Shown here one piece after another: positions 1 through 7,755 of a stretch of DNA of 19,946 nt. How positions within the stretch are numbered: the stretch's first letter is position 1; the number at the start of each line of letters is the position of its first letter. A program made the position numbers and the translations under genes. This DNA is from an uncultured Eubacteriales bacterium (GTDB lineage Bacteria; Bacillota; Clostridia; Oscillospirales; Oscillospiraceae). The notes beneath the pieces were generated by a model that was not told the DNA's origin, did no database searches, and saw nothing but the letters and a program-made list of their open reading frames with translations. The stretch covers positions 1 to 19,946 of the forward strand of contig URST01000037.1 in the NCBI GenBank assembly GCA_900550585.1, written 5' to 3'.

Positions 1-109
1 TGTACTCGTTGGTCAGGATCAGGTCCCGCTCGCTCAGGGAAAAGCTCTCTGCAAACTCCTTGCACTTGCTGTACTTGTACAGCGACGGCTTGAATATGAT
101 CTGTTCCAT
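1..109 (-). CDS. Iron-containing alcohol dehydrogenase, N-terminal fragment (4-hydroxybutyrate dehydrogenase-like)
   Basis: The gene is cut by the left window edge, so only the first 36 codons are visible. The protein starts MEQIIFKPSLYKYSKCKEF and continues with an LTNEY segment. This opening resembles the N-terminus of iron-dependent alcohol dehydrogenases of the 4-hydroxybutyrate dehydrogenase type, which interconvert an aldehyde or semialdehyde and an alcohol with NAD(H). The start at 109 is supported by an AAAGGA ribosome binding site about 12 nt upstream. It is the last visible gene of the leftward operon, 86 bp after the LarA-like gene, so it may process the aldehyde released by the DapA-family enzyme (inference). 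No catalytic residues are visible; the family call rests on a short N-terminal resemblance. Confidence 0.55.
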   Translation of the reverse strand, partial: MEQIIFKPSLYKYSKCKEFAESFSLSERDLILTNEY

Positions 110-195
110 ATTTCTCGCATTCCTTTCTTCAATTTGTTGTGTCTGCCGCGAATGCGCAGCATCGGCAACGGATGGTGCAGTGTCGGGTGACGGCC

Positions 196-1491
196 TCACT
201 CTGTCAGTTCCAGCAGGGCGTCCGCCTCGTCAAAGCGCAGCTCCCGGGGTTCTTCCACCACGGTGATGCCCTCGGTGCCGCGGATCTCCCGGAGCAGCTC
301 CTCGGAGACCATGATGCGCTCCATGGAGAGCGTGTTCTTGATGAATGTCATGCGCACCCTGCTCTTGTCCACGCCCACCAGCGTCTTGACAGCCGCCTGG
401 ATGGCCAGCTTGTCGTCCTCCATGATCATGGGGATCCGGGCCGACTGGATGGTGGTCGAGGTCAGCAGGTTGAGATAGGTCGCGTTGGTCCGCAGCTTCT
501 CAAAGGCCCGGTTCGTGGTGACATCGGAGAAGCCCAGCCCCACAAAGGCGCCGTGGCTCTCCTCCGCGATGTCCAGCACCACCGTGCGCTGCTTTTTCAG
601 GCCGCCGGTGACAAAGGGCGTGCTGAACGTGCCGGTGATATTGGGGTCCATGCCCGCGCCGGAGATATTCTTGCCGATCTCCCTGACCACCAGCACATCC
701 GCCTCCGGAAACAGGAACCGGGGCATACGGCTCTTGGCGTACTGCAGCAGCGCCGGCTCGCGGTCGAATATCTCCTCGGCGGGGATGACCTCCAGCCGGC
801 AGGTGAGATCCTTCTCGTTCTCGATGATCGCCACGCCGAAGGCGATGCGGCAGCTGTCAAACACCTGTCTGGCGTACTGGGGCATCCGCACGGCCATGGC
901 GCCGAAGCCGGAGCGGTGCAGCGAATCCGCACCCTCGCGCTTGCCCATGCCGATGGCCATCATCTTGACCAGCCCGGACTCGTAGGGCCCGCTGAAGGAG
1001 GTGTGCGCCTTGATGCGCCCCACCACGATCACCGCGTCGGCATCGTGGGCAAAGCGGTCCACCCGCACCTCGTCGCCGTTATCCAGAACGCCCACCTGCA
1101 CCGTTTCCATGCTGGAATAGATGGGACAGCCGCAGAACTCCTCGGTGATCCCGTAGCCCTCCAGCAGCTCCTTCTGCTTTTCGGCAATGGCGCCGGCATG
1201 GCTGCCCATGGCCGGGATGATATACGGCTGTGCGCCCTGCTCCTTCACGAAGGAAGCCAGTTCCCGCAGCACCACCGGCATATCGTGGATCTGACGGCTG
1301 CTGCCGGTCAGCACCACCCTCATGCCCGGTTTGATGCGGGAGCGGATATGCTCCGGCATCAGGCGCTCCCGCAGATAGGCGGGAACATCCTGAATGGCAT
1401 CATCGGGGAAATGCTGCTCCACCACCGCCATCTTTGGCAGCTCCAGCGGCGACAGCACCTTCCGCAATTCGGTTTGCCGTTCGATTTTCAT
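196..1491 (-). CDS. LarA-like (DUF2088) nickel-pincer racemase/epimerase family protein
   Basis: A 431-residue protein of the lactate-racemase (LarA, DUF2088) family. Known members racemise or epimerise 2-hydroxyacids with a nickel-pincer nucleotide covalently attached to a lysine. The visible candidates are His98 (in MGSHAG), His163 (in RIKAHTSFSG), Lys176 (in GLVKMMAIG) and His192 (in DSLHRSG). Their spacing fits the Lp LarA catalytic set (His108, His174, Lys184, His200) with a three-residue insertion before the lysine; this alignment is from memory. The usual GxHRP motif is changed to GSHAG, so the substrate may not be lactate. An AAAGGAGAA site precedes the ATG. The gene is 83 bp downstream of tctA, beyond a GC-rich hairpin. 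It fits a role in converting the stereoisomer imported by TctABC. No LarB/LarC/LarE cofactor genes are in the window. Confidence 0.8.
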   Translation of the reverse strand: MKIERQTELRKVLSPLELPKMAVVEQHFPDDAIQDVPAYLRERLMPEHIRSRIKPGMRVVLTGSSRQIHDMPVVLRELASFVKEQGAQPYIIPAMGSHAGAIAEKQKELLEGYGITEEFCGCPIYSSMETVQVGVLDNGDEVRVDRFAHDADAVIVVGRIKAHTSFSGPYESGLVKMMAIGMGKREGADSLHRSGFGAMAVRMPQYARQVFDSCRIAFGVAIIENEKDLTCRLEVIPAEEIFDREPALLQYAKSRMPRFLFPEADVLVVREIGKNISGAGMDPNITGTFSTPFVTGGLKKQRTVVLDIAEESHGAFVGLGFSDVTTNRAFEKLRTNATYLNLLTSTTIQSARIPMIMEDDKLAIQAAVKTLVGVDKSRVRMTFIKNTLSMERIMVSEELLREIRGTEGITVVEEPRELRFDEADALLELTE

Positions 1492-1531
1492 GTCAGGTTC
1501 TCCTTTGGAGAAATATTCAATGCGGGGGGTT

Positions 1532-1563
1532 GCTCAGGCCCGCACTGCCGCGCGGGCCTGAGC
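1532..1563 (-). promoter_or_regulatory. Intercistronic GC-rich hairpin between tctA and the LarA-like gene
   Basis: A perfect 12-bp stem (GCTCAGGCCCGC with its reverse complement) encloses an 8-nt loop, directly after the tctA stop codon. On the transcribed strand no U-run follows, so this is unlikely to be an efficient intrinsic terminator. It more likely stabilises the 3' end of the upstream message or modulates read-through into the racemase gene (inference). Confidence 0.65.
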
Positions 1564-1574
1564 CTCGTGTTGAC

Positions 1575-3068
1575 TCACTCCGCGGCGACCGTACCCTTTT
1601 TCGCCTTGAAGTGATGGATGATAGCCTTTGCAACGGGATAGCAGAACGCGATGATGCTGATGATCAGCAGCACGCAGGAGATGGGGCGGGAGAAGAACGT
1701 CGTCCAGTCGCCGCCGGTCTGGGACATGGCTCTGCGGAAGTTGGATTCCACGGTGCTGCCCAGCAGCAGGCCCAGCAGGATCGGGGGAATGGGATAGTCG
1801 GTCTTGCTGAACAGATAGCCCAGCACGCCCAGGACCAGCGCGCACTTGATGTCGAAGGTGTAACCGCGCACGGCGAAGGCGCCGATGCAGCACAGTGCCA
1901 GCACGCAGGCCGTCAGAGCGCTGGAGGGGACCTTCAGCACCTTCAGGAACAGCTTGACGCCCACCATACCGAGGATGCACATGAAGATGTTGGCCAGGAT
2001 CATCAGGACATAGATGCCGTTGACGGTCTCCACATGGTCCACGAACAGCATGGGGCCGGGGGTGACGCCCTGGAGCATCAGCGCGCCCAGCAGAACGGCC
2101 GTCACCGTGTCGCCGGGGACGCCCAGTGCCAGCAGGGGCACCAGCGCGCCGCCGGTAACGGCGTTGTTGGCGGTCTCGGAGGCGATAACGCCGTCGATGT
2201 TGCCCTTGCCGAAGCTGTCGGGATCCTTGGAGCCGCGGCGCGCCTCGTTATAGCTCATCCAGGAGGCCGTGCCGCCGCCGGTGGCGGGGATGATGCCCAC
2301 GATGGTGCCGATGATGGAGGAGCGCAGCAGGTTCAGGGGATGCTCCTTGATGAGGCGGAACAGGCTCAGGTTCTTGCCGGTGTAGGCCTCCACGGTGCTT
2401 TTCTGCTCGTCGCGGCCCTTCTGCACCTTCTGGAAGATCTCGGAGATGGCGAACAGACCCACCAGCGCGGTGACGGTCTCGATACCGGCCATCATGTAGG
2501 TGTTGCCCATGGTAAAGCGGGTGGCGCCGGAGATGGTGTCCATACCGATGGTGGACAGCATCAGGCCCAGCAGCGCGGAGATAATGCCCTTGCGCAGGTT
2601 CTTGCCGGACAGGGCGGTGACCATGCTCATGCCGAAGATACCGACGGCGAAATACTCCTGTGCGCCGAACTTCAGCGCCACAGCGGCCACAACGCGGGCC
2701 AGCAGGATCAGGATGACGCAGCTGAACAGGCCGCCCAGCGTGGAGCCCAGCGTCGCGGCGGACAGGGCCTCCTTGCCCTTACCCTTCTGGGTCAGGGGAT
2801 AGCCGTCCAGCACCGTGGCGGCAGCCGCCGGCGTACCGGGCGTGCGGATCAGGATGGCGGTGATGCTGCCGCCGTAAATGCCGCCGCAGTACACGCCCAG
2901 CAGCAGCGCCATGGAGTCCATGATGCCCATGTTGAAGGTGAAGGGCATCAGCAGGGCCACGCCCATGGTAGCGGACAGGCCGGGCAGGAAGCCGAACACA
3001 ATACCGGCAGCCGTGCCCAGCAGGCACAGCGGGAGCACGGTCCAGCTCATCGTCGCAAAAATACTCAT
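1575..3068 (-). CDS. tctA: Tripartite tricarboxylate transporter, large permease subunit TctA
   Basis: A 497-residue, highly hydrophobic protein of the usual TctA length. It carries the family signatures GFLPGLSATMGVALLMPFTF near residue 25, a YGGSITAILIRTPGTPAAAA stretch near residue 65, and the mirrored second-half motif GIIPATGGGTASW near residue 258. TctA is the main membrane channel of TTT transporters, which import carboxylates with an ion gradient using a periplasmic or lipoprotein binding protein. The start at 3068 has an AAGGAGGAACACAC leader. It lies 12 bp downstream of tctB and forms a split tctC...tctBA set in which an SDR gene sits between tctC and tctB. The substrate cannot be read from TctA. 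Confidence 0.96.
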   Translation of the reverse strand: MSIFATMSWTVLPLCLLGTAAGIVFGFLPGLSATMGVALLMPFTFNMGIMDSMALLLGVYCGGIYGGSITAILIRTPGTPAAAATVLDGYPLTQKGKGKEALSAATLGSTLGGLFSCVILILLARVVAAVALKFGAQEYFAVGIFGMSMVTALSGKNLRKGIISALLGLMLSTIGMDTISGATRFTMGNTYMMAGIETVTALVGLFAISEIFQKVQKGRDEQKSTVEAYTGKNLSLFRLIKEHPLNLLRSSIIGTIVGIIPATGGGTASWMSYNEARRGSKDPDSFGKGNIDGVIASETANNAVTGGALVPLLALGVPGDTVTAVLLGALMLQGVTPGPMLFVDHVETVNGIYVLMILANIFMCILGMVGVKLFLKVLKVPSSALTACVLALCCIGAFAVRGYTFDIKCALVLGVLGYLFSKTDYPIPPILLGLLLGSTVESNFRRAMSQTGGDWTTFFSRPISCVLLIISIIAFCYPVAKAIIHHFKAKKGTVAAE

Positions 3069-3080
3069 GTGTGTTCCTCC

Positions 3081-3560
3081 TTAGATAAAGAGCGTGGGGA
3101 TGGTGATCTTCAGTGCATACTGGAATACCACATACAGGAACGCCGTGAAGCCTACCGGCACGGCGGCCAGGAGGATCTTGTTCTTCTCGCCCAGCAGCAG
3201 CATGGTCACTACCATCAGGGCGATGGTGGCAATGATGAAGCCGATGTACTCCATCACGAACGCATAGACGACCAGCGCTGCGATCTCCAGCACCACCACC
3301 AGCGCGCCTCTGTTGCTCTTGGGATCGTTGGTCTCCTCGGCCTGGCGCTTGCCCGCCGCGATGATCTCACTGATAAAGACCCAGATATTCAGCGCGATAA
3401 AGATGTAGAGGATAAACTTGGGGATGGTCGCGCCGGTGCCCCAGGTGGAGCTGTCGCCGATGCCCGCACCCTTCATCTGATAGCACAGGACCAGCCAGGC
3501 CGCGCCGAGGATGATCAGGAACAGACTGACGAACACGTTCAGGCTGCAATATTTTTTCAT
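3081..3560 (-). CDS. tctB: Tripartite tricarboxylate transporter, small permease subunit TctB
   Basis: A 159-residue protein with about four hydrophobic helices (roughly residues 7-27, 43-66, 85-120 and 127-150), the size and layout of TctB, the small membrane subunit of TTT carboxylate importers. TctB families are weakly conserved, so the call rests mainly on hydrophobicity pattern, length and its place 12 bp before tctA. The ribosome binding site (GGAGT, about 6 nt from the ATG) is modest, which fits translational coupling to the upstream SDR gene only 23 bp away. Confidence 0.9.
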   Translation of the reverse strand: MKKYCSLNVFVSLFLIILGAAWLVLCYQMKGAGIGDSSTWGTGATIPKFILYIFIALNIWVFISEIIAAGKRQAEETNDPKSNRGALVVVLEIAALVVYAFVMEYIGFIIATIALMVVTMLLLGEKNKILLAAVPVGFTAFLYVVFQYALKITIPTLFI

Positions 3561-3583
3561 ACGTTACTCCAATCTCGTGCGGC

Positions 3584-4375
3584 TCAATAGGTCTCGCCTT
3601 CCGCACGGTAGCTGTAATGGGGATTCTGCGTTGCGAACTTGCCGCCGCTGATCTGCATGGTAAAGCCGTCGATATAGCCGGCCTGGTCGGAGGCCAGGAA
3701 CAGATACCCGGGCACGATATCCTTGGGATAGGCAAGCCGCTTCATGGCAATGGCACTGACCAGCTTATCGTTGTTCTTTTCACAGTTTTCACGGGTCAGC
3801 GGTGTCACCACCATGCCGGGCTGGATAGAATTGACACGGATATGATCAGCCGCCAGTTCTGCGGCGAATACACGCGTTAGCTGATCCACACCGGCCTTGA
3901 CCCCGGAGTACAGGGCAATACCGCAGGTGGGGATCGTGGAGGTGAAGGAGGAGGTGTTGAGGATCACACCGCCGCCGGTTTTCCGCATCTCCTCGGCGGC
4001 ATAGGCCGTGCCGAAAAAGACGCTCTTGAAGTTGATATTGACCAGTCGATGCCACTCGTCCTCCGTAACGGTATCGAAGGGTTTTCTGAAGTTGATGCCT
4101 GCGTTGTTGATGAACACGTCCAGACGCCCGAATTTTTCCACCACGGCGGTGACGAACGCCTTCAGTTCCTCGTTTACGGAGACGTCGGTCTTGCAGGTAA
4201 GGGCCTCGAAGCCCTCCTTGGCAAACATCTCCTCAAATTCCTTGATCTTGGCTTCGCTTCTGCCGCACACGGCGACCTTGCATCCCTCACGGGCGAAGCC
4301 CAAGGCCACTTCCGCGCCAATGCCGGTAGTACCGCCGGTGATGGCTACGACCTTGCCTTTCAGATTCAGATCCAT
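3584..4375 (-). CDS. SDR-family oxidoreductase (classical short-chain dehydrogenase)
   Basis: A 263-residue classical short-chain dehydrogenase/reductase. Visible motifs are the Rossmann TGGTTGIG at 13-20, NNAG at 90-93, catalytic Ser near 143 (NTSS), and Tyr156-x3-Lys160 (YSGVK). The Arg39 that ends the second strand (CGRS) may favour NADP(H), tentatively. Family members oxidise or reduce a hydroxyl/keto group, often on sugars or hydroxyacids. The gene is embedded inside the transporter set, between tctC and tctB, so a role on the transported substrate or its product is likely (inference). A ribosome binding site AAAGGAGAAG is present about 7 nt before the ATG. The upstream 110-bp gap holds a strong hairpin. 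Confidence 0.93.
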   Translation of the reverse strand: MDLNLKGKVVAITGGTTGIGAEVALGFAREGCKVAVCGRSEAKIKEFEEMFAKEGFEALTCKTDVSVNEELKAFVTAVVEKFGRLDVFINNAGINFRKPFDTVTEDEWHRLVNINFKSVFFGTAYAAEEMRKTGGGVILNTSSFTSTIPTCGIALYSGVKAGVDQLTRVFAAELAADHIRVNSIQPGMVVTPLTRENCEKNNDKLVSAIAMKRLAYPKDIVPGYLFLASDQAGYIDGFTMQISGGKFATQNPHYSYRAEGETY

Positions 4376-4410
4376 CTTATTCTTCTCCTTTTCGAGCGGG
4401 CCGGAGCGGC

Positions 4411-4434
4411 CCGGGGGATGCTGCCATCCCCCGG
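4411..4434 (-). promoter_or_regulatory. Intercistronic hairpin downstream of tctC
   Basis: A perfect 10-bp stem (CCGGGGGATG with CATCCCCCGG) closes a 4-nt loop in the 110-bp gap between the binding-protein gene and the SDR gene. No U-run follows on the transcribed strand. Such hairpins after binding-protein genes commonly protect the upstream message and let the binding protein be made in excess of the permease (known for other transport operons; inferred here). Confidence 0.65.
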
Positions 4435-4485
4435 CGGCCGGTCCGTTATGTGCTTGGAACCGTTTTGTGCTTCTGCGCGCCGCGC

Positions 4486-5511
4486 TTACAGCATGCCGAT
4501 GGCCTTCAGAGTGGTCTCAGCATTCTTGTAGCCGCTGCTCCACTTCTCGGCGATCTCCTTCTGGCCCAGCAGGACCACGGGGTTGCCCAGGTTCTCGAAG
4601 GTCTGGACGGTCTCGGGCTGCGCCATGATGTCCAGGATGGTGGTCTCCAGCAGGTCAACGATCGCCTGATCGGTGCCGGCAGGAGCGGCGAAGGCGTACC
4701 AGGTGCCGCCGTCGGAGGTCAGGTTGTAGTCAGCAGCGCAGGGCAGATCGCCGGCGAAGTCAGGAGTCTCGGGGCCGTTGCAGAACAGGGGGATGAAGTC
4801 GCCGGACTCGACATAAGCGGAGACCTCGGACCAGATGGTAGCGGTGGCATCAACGTGGCCGCCCAGCAGGTTGGTGACAGCCTCAGCGCCGCCGCCGTAA
4901 GCGATGTGCTGGAACAGGTTGGCGTCGTCAGCCAGGCCCAGGCCCAGAGCCGCCAGACCGATGTGGTGGGAGGAACCGGCGCCGGAGGAACCGACAGTGA
5001 TGGTGCCGGGATTGGCCTTGGCCTTCTCCACCAGCTCATCGAAGGTGGTGATGCCGGAGTCCTTGCGGACGCAGATGAAAGAGGGAGACGCGGAGACCTG
5101 GCAGATGGGGGCGAAGCTCTCATCGGTGTAAGTCACGTCGTTCAGCCAGGGGGACAGCGTACAGGCACCGCAGGCGGTGAGGATCAGGGTGTAGCCGTCG
5201 TTCTTGGAAGCGGCCAGCAGCTGCATGCCGATGGAGCCGGATCCGCCGGGCTTGTCGTCAACAACGACGGAGACGCCCAGACGCTTGGACAGCTCGTCGG
5301 CCACTGCGCGGCTCATCAGGTCGCTGCCGCCGCCGGCGGAGTAGGGGCAGATGATGGTGATGGTCTTCTTGGGCCAATCCAGCTTGGTCTCCTGCTGGGT
5401 GTCGCCGTCACCATCGGTGTTGGAGTTGGCGGGCTGGCTGCCGCAGGCCACCAGCATCAGAGCCATTGCGAGGGCGAGGATAAGACTAACGATTCTCTTT
5501 GCCTTCTTCAT
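4486..5511 (-). CDS. tctC: TctC/Bug-family substrate-binding lipoprotein of the TTT transporter
   Basis: A 341-residue exported lipoprotein. It begins with a basic n-region (MKKAKR), a hydrophobic core, and a lipobox LVAC with Cys23, followed by an acidic, asparagine-rich linker. The mature part has the TctC/Bug hallmarks: WPKKTITIICPYSAGGGSD near 46-64, SVVVDDKPGGSGSIG near 80-95, and a VGSSGAGSSHH segment where the carboxylate ligand is usually held. The protein would be anchored on the outer face of the membrane and deliver a carboxylate to TctAB. The start is supported by AAGGAG 8 nt upstream. It follows the D-2-hydroxyacid dehydrogenase gene by 114 bp. The ligand is unknown. Confidence 0.95.
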   Translation of the reverse strand: MKKAKRIVSLILALAMALMLVACGSQPANSNTDGDGDTQQETKLDWPKKTITIICPYSAGGGSDLMSRAVADELSKRLGVSVVVDDKPGGSGSIGMQLLAASKNDGYTLILTACGACTLSPWLNDVTYTDESFAPICQVSASPSFICVRKDSGITTFDELVEKAKANPGTITVGSSGAGSSHHIGLAALGLGLADDANLFQHIAYGGGAEAVTNLLGGHVDATATIWSEVSAYVESGDFIPLFCNGPETPDFAGDLPCAADYNLTSDGGTWYAFAAPAGTDQAIVDLLETTILDIMAQPETVQTFENLGNPVVLLGQKEIAEKWSSGYKNAETTLKAIGML

Positions 5512-5625
5512 GTTCTTTCTCCTTCAAATAAATTTTGGGGTTCTATTTACATAAACAGACAGCCTTTGTTGTTCCGGCCGCCTGTTGATGCCGGGAAATT
5601 TGCCTTTGCTCAGAAGCGCGGGCGC

Positions 5626-6591
5626 TTACTGCACATGGAAGATCTCCATTTTGTTGGCGCAGCACTCGGGAACGCGGCCGCTCAGCACATCGTCGATGCC
5701 CTTTGCCACCTGAATGGACATCCGGCGGCGGGCCGCCTCGGAGATGCCGGCGGTGTGGGGGGACAGCAGCACGTTGTCCAGCTTGTAGATAGGATGGCTG
5801 AAATCAGGCGGCTCCGGCGTAAAGGCGTCCAGCGCGGCGCCGGCGATCTTCTTCTCCGCCAGTGCGCGGTACAGCGCGTCCAGATCCACCATCATGCCGC
5901 GGGAGAAGTTGATGACAAACGCGGTGGGCTTCATCAGCGACAGGGAGTGGTCGTTGATCATGTGGGTGTTCTCCGGCGTCAGCGGCATATGCAGGGAGAT
6001 CACGTCGGACTGTCTGCACAGGTCGTCAAACGTCTCCGCCCACCGGAAGCCCATGCTCTCGATCTTCTCGCGGGGCAGGAACGGGTCGAACACCAGCACC
6101 TCCATGCGGAAGGCCTTTGCCAGCTCCGCCACCATCTGACCGATACGGCCCAGGCCCACGATGCCGAACACCTGACCCTCCACGTCGGTGAAGCCACCCT
6201 CGTCGCGGCACTTCCAGTTGCCGGCGTGCATGGCGTTGTCGAAATAGGTCAGCCGCTTGTACAGCGCGCCCACGGCGAACATGGTGTGCTCCGCCACGGA
6301 CCAGGTGTTGGCATGACCGGTGGTCAGCACCGCGATGCCGCGGGCGTTGGCCTCCGCCACGTCAATGTTGTCCACGCCGATGCCGTTCTTGGCGATGGCC
6401 TCCAGCTTCGTGCCGGCGGCGATGATGTCCTTGTCCACATCCGTCAGCCGGGTCACGATGGCGCTGGCATCCTTGACCGCCTCCATGAGGAACGCCTTGT
6501 CCTCATTGTTGGCGACTACCACGTCGTACTTTTCGCGCAGCATGTCCATGCCTGCGGCATGAATGGGCTGAATATACAATACTTTTTTCAT
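5626..6591 (-). CDS. D-2-hydroxyacid dehydrogenase family protein (phosphoglycerate dehydrogenase-like)
   Basis: A 321-residue NAD-dependent D-isomer-specific 2-hydroxyacid dehydrogenase. The nucleotide-binding motif is VGLGRIG around residues 145-151, with Asp169 (VFDPF) after the second strand, favouring NAD(H). The catalytic set is Arg231 (NFSRG), Glu260 (FTPEPP) and His279 (SPHTAG). It lacks the C-terminal ACT domain of full-length SerA, so a catabolic hydroxyacid role is more likely than serine biosynthesis. It would interconvert a 2-hydroxyacid and a 2-ketoacid in the cytoplasm, consistent with a racemase and a ketoacid lyase in the same operon. It lies 33 bp downstream of the DapA-family gene. 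Alternatives include hydroxypyruvate reductase or a sulfolactate dehydrogenase-like activity. Confidence 0.92.
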   Translation of the reverse strand: MKKVLYIQPIHAAGMDMLREKYDVVVANNEDKAFLMEAVKDASAIVTRLTDVDKDIIAAGTKLEAIAKNGIGVDNIDVAEANARGIAVLTTGHANTWSVAEHTMFAVGALYKRLTYFDNAMHAGNWKCRDEGGFTDVEGQVFGIVGLGRIGQMVAELAKAFRMEVLVFDPFLPREKIESMGFRWAETFDDLCRQSDVISLHMPLTPENTHMINDHSLSLMKPTAFVINFSRGMMVDLDALYRALAEKKIAGAALDAFTPEPPDFSHPIYKLDNVLLSPHTAGISEAARRRMSIQVAKGIDDVLSGRVPECCANKMEIFHVQ

Positions 6592-6624
6592 ACTATCACC
6601 ACGTTTTTCCTTTGGTTTCTCCTA

Positions 6625-7554
6625 TTACTGCAGGCTCTTTTTGAAATCGGCGTACATCTCGTCGACCTCTTTGACCTTCTTGGCGATGTTGGCCTCCTCC
6701 TCGGGCAGCGTGAAGTCCTGCGGCCACATCACGCGCTTGTCGGTAAAGCCGCGCAGGGAGATGGCGTACTTGGCGGCAGCCGTGCCGTTCTTGGTCATGC
6801 CCAGGATCTTGGAGGACTCGCGCAGCAGCGCGTCGTACTTCCAGGTCAGGGCGATGTCGCCGCTCCTGGCTGCGTTGTAGGCGTCCACAAACAGCTCGGG
6901 GAAGCAGGGAGCCAGCGCGGGAACGAAGCCGTCCGCGCCCATCAGCACCTCGGTCAGAGCCTGCGCCGTGGCGCCGCTGAGGGTGGAGAAGTTGGGGTCG
7001 TCGTTGAACTCGTGCATCACCTGCAGGAAGCTGGTGAAGTCGCCGGAGCTGTCCTTGCAGCCGACGATGCGCTTGTCCAGCTTGGCGATTTTGATGATGG
7101 TCGCGCCGGTCAGCTTCATGCCGGTAAAGGGAGGAATGTTATAGATGATGAGCTCAGGAATGTCGGTCTCCTGCAGGATGCGCTCGAAGTGGCGCACCGT
7201 CTCATCCTGAGAGGTATGGCGATCATAGAACACGGAGGTGACCGCCGCGCAGGTCAGGCCCACATCCTGTGCCGCCTTGATGTTCTCGATGACGCGGCGG
7301 GTGCTGGTATCCATGCAGCCTGCCATAACGGGGATGCGGCCGTTGATCTGGTCCAGCGTGATCTGGATGGCGCGGGTGCGCTCCTTCTGCGTCAGCGCCA
7401 TGGTCTCGCCGTTGGTGCCGGCCACCAGGATGCCGTGCAGGCCGCCCTGCACACAGTACTCCAGCAGCTGCCGGTATCCCGCCTCGTCCACATTCTCGTG
7501 GGCATCTACCGGCGTGATGATGGGGGGAATGATACCATGATATTTCTTGAGCAT
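6625..7554 (-). CDS. DapA-family lyase (dihydrodipicolinate synthase / N-acetylneuraminate lyase superfamily)
   Basis: A 309-residue class I aldolase-fold protein. Landmarks are GTNGE at 46-50, Tyr138 in IIYNIPP, and the Schiff-base Lys167 in GCKDSSGD. Members condense or cleave pyruvate-type ketoacids, or dehydrate keto-deoxy sugar acids. The location as first gene of a catabolic operon with a carboxylate importer argues against a housekeeping lysine-biosynthesis DapA. A 2-keto-3-deoxy acid or hydroxy-ketoacid aldolase/dehydratase is the better guess (inference). The start at 7554 has a strong AAGGAGGTCAAT leader, and a sigma-54 promoter lies about 55 bp upstream. The GTNGE variant differs from the GTTGE common in true DapA. 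Confidence 0.9.
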   Translation of the reverse strand: MLKKYHGIIPPIITPVDAHENVDEAGYRQLLEYCVQGGLHGILVAGTNGETMALTQKERTRAIQITLDQINGRIPVMAGCMDTSTRRVIENIKAAQDVGLTCAAVTSVFYDRHTSQDETVRHFERILQETDIPELIIYNIPPFTGMKLTGATIIKIAKLDKRIVGCKDSSGDFTSFLQVMHEFNDDPNFSTLSGATAQALTEVLMGADGFVPALAPCFPELFVDAYNAARSGDIALTWKYDALLRESSKILGMTKNGTAAAKYAISLRGFTDKRVMWPQDFTLPEEEANIAKKVKEVDEMYADFKKSLQ

Positions 7555-7608
7555 ATTGACCTCCTTGATTTTTGGGTGATCTGTGGGGATGCCTTCTGCT
7601 AATTACTA

Positions 7609-7624
7609 TGCAAAACTCATGCCA
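7609..7624 (-). promoter_or_regulatory. Sigma-54 (-24/-12) promoter of the hydroxyacid operon
   Basis: The minus strand reads TGGCATGAGTTTTGCA, matching the TGGCAC-N5-TTGCA consensus at all but one position, with the invariant GG and GC at correct spacing. Transcription would start near 7598, giving a leader of about 44 nt before the DapA-family gene. The divergent neighbour encodes a GAFTGA-type sigma-54 activator, which strengthens the call. Confidence 0.9.
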
Positions 7625-7681
7625 ACGCCGTCACGCCCCAAAAAACAGCTTTTTTCGACAACTTCTTTTTGCGTCCTCCTA

Positions 7682-7723
7682 TTTCAGTATTGCAATATGA
7701 CCCTTTCATGTTGTAAAATGAAA
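7682..7723. promoter_or_regulatory. Two tandem dyads, candidate upstream activating sites for the PrpR-type regulator
   Basis: Two similar copies of TTTCA-N(2-3)-TTGYAA-WA-TGA are seen: TTTCA at 7682 with core TTGCAA at 7690-7695 and TGA to 7700, and TTTCA at 7704 with core TTGTAA at 7711-7716 and TGAAA to 7723. The cores are 21 bp apart, two helical turns. They lie about 70-110 bp upstream of the -24/-12 element, the usual range for sigma-54 enhancer sites. Confidence 0.65.
7690..7719 (+). promoter_or_regulatory. Sigma-A promoter of the PrpR-type regulator, overlapping the candidate activator sites
   Basis: TTGCAA (7690-7695) and TAAAAT (7714-7719) are separated by 18 bp, giving a start near 7726 and a short leader with AAGGAGG (7744-7750) before the ATG. 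Both boxes fall inside the two dyads, so regulator binding could repress its own gene (inference). Confidence 0.55.
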
Positions 7724-7755
7724 TATCCTCATTAAGAACACATAAGGAGGCCGCC

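Noticed and set aside
5614..5627. AAGCGC-GG-GCGCTT palindrome at the end of the D-2-hydroxyacid dehydrogenase gene
   Set aside because: Short stem with a 2-nt loop overlapping the stop codon; likely coincidental and not a terminator.
6625..7554. Housekeeping lysine-biosynthesis dapA
   Set aside because: The operon context (carboxylate importer, sigma-54 control) and the GTNGE variant favour a catabolic family member; no other lysine pathway gene is present.
139..7602. Very long plus-strand open frames opposite the hydroxyacid operon (139-1614, 1434-3590, 4450-7602)
   Set aside because: They are antisense shadows of well-recognised minus-strand genes in GC-rich DNA; their translations are low-complexity (His, Gln, Gly, Ala rich) without any domain.
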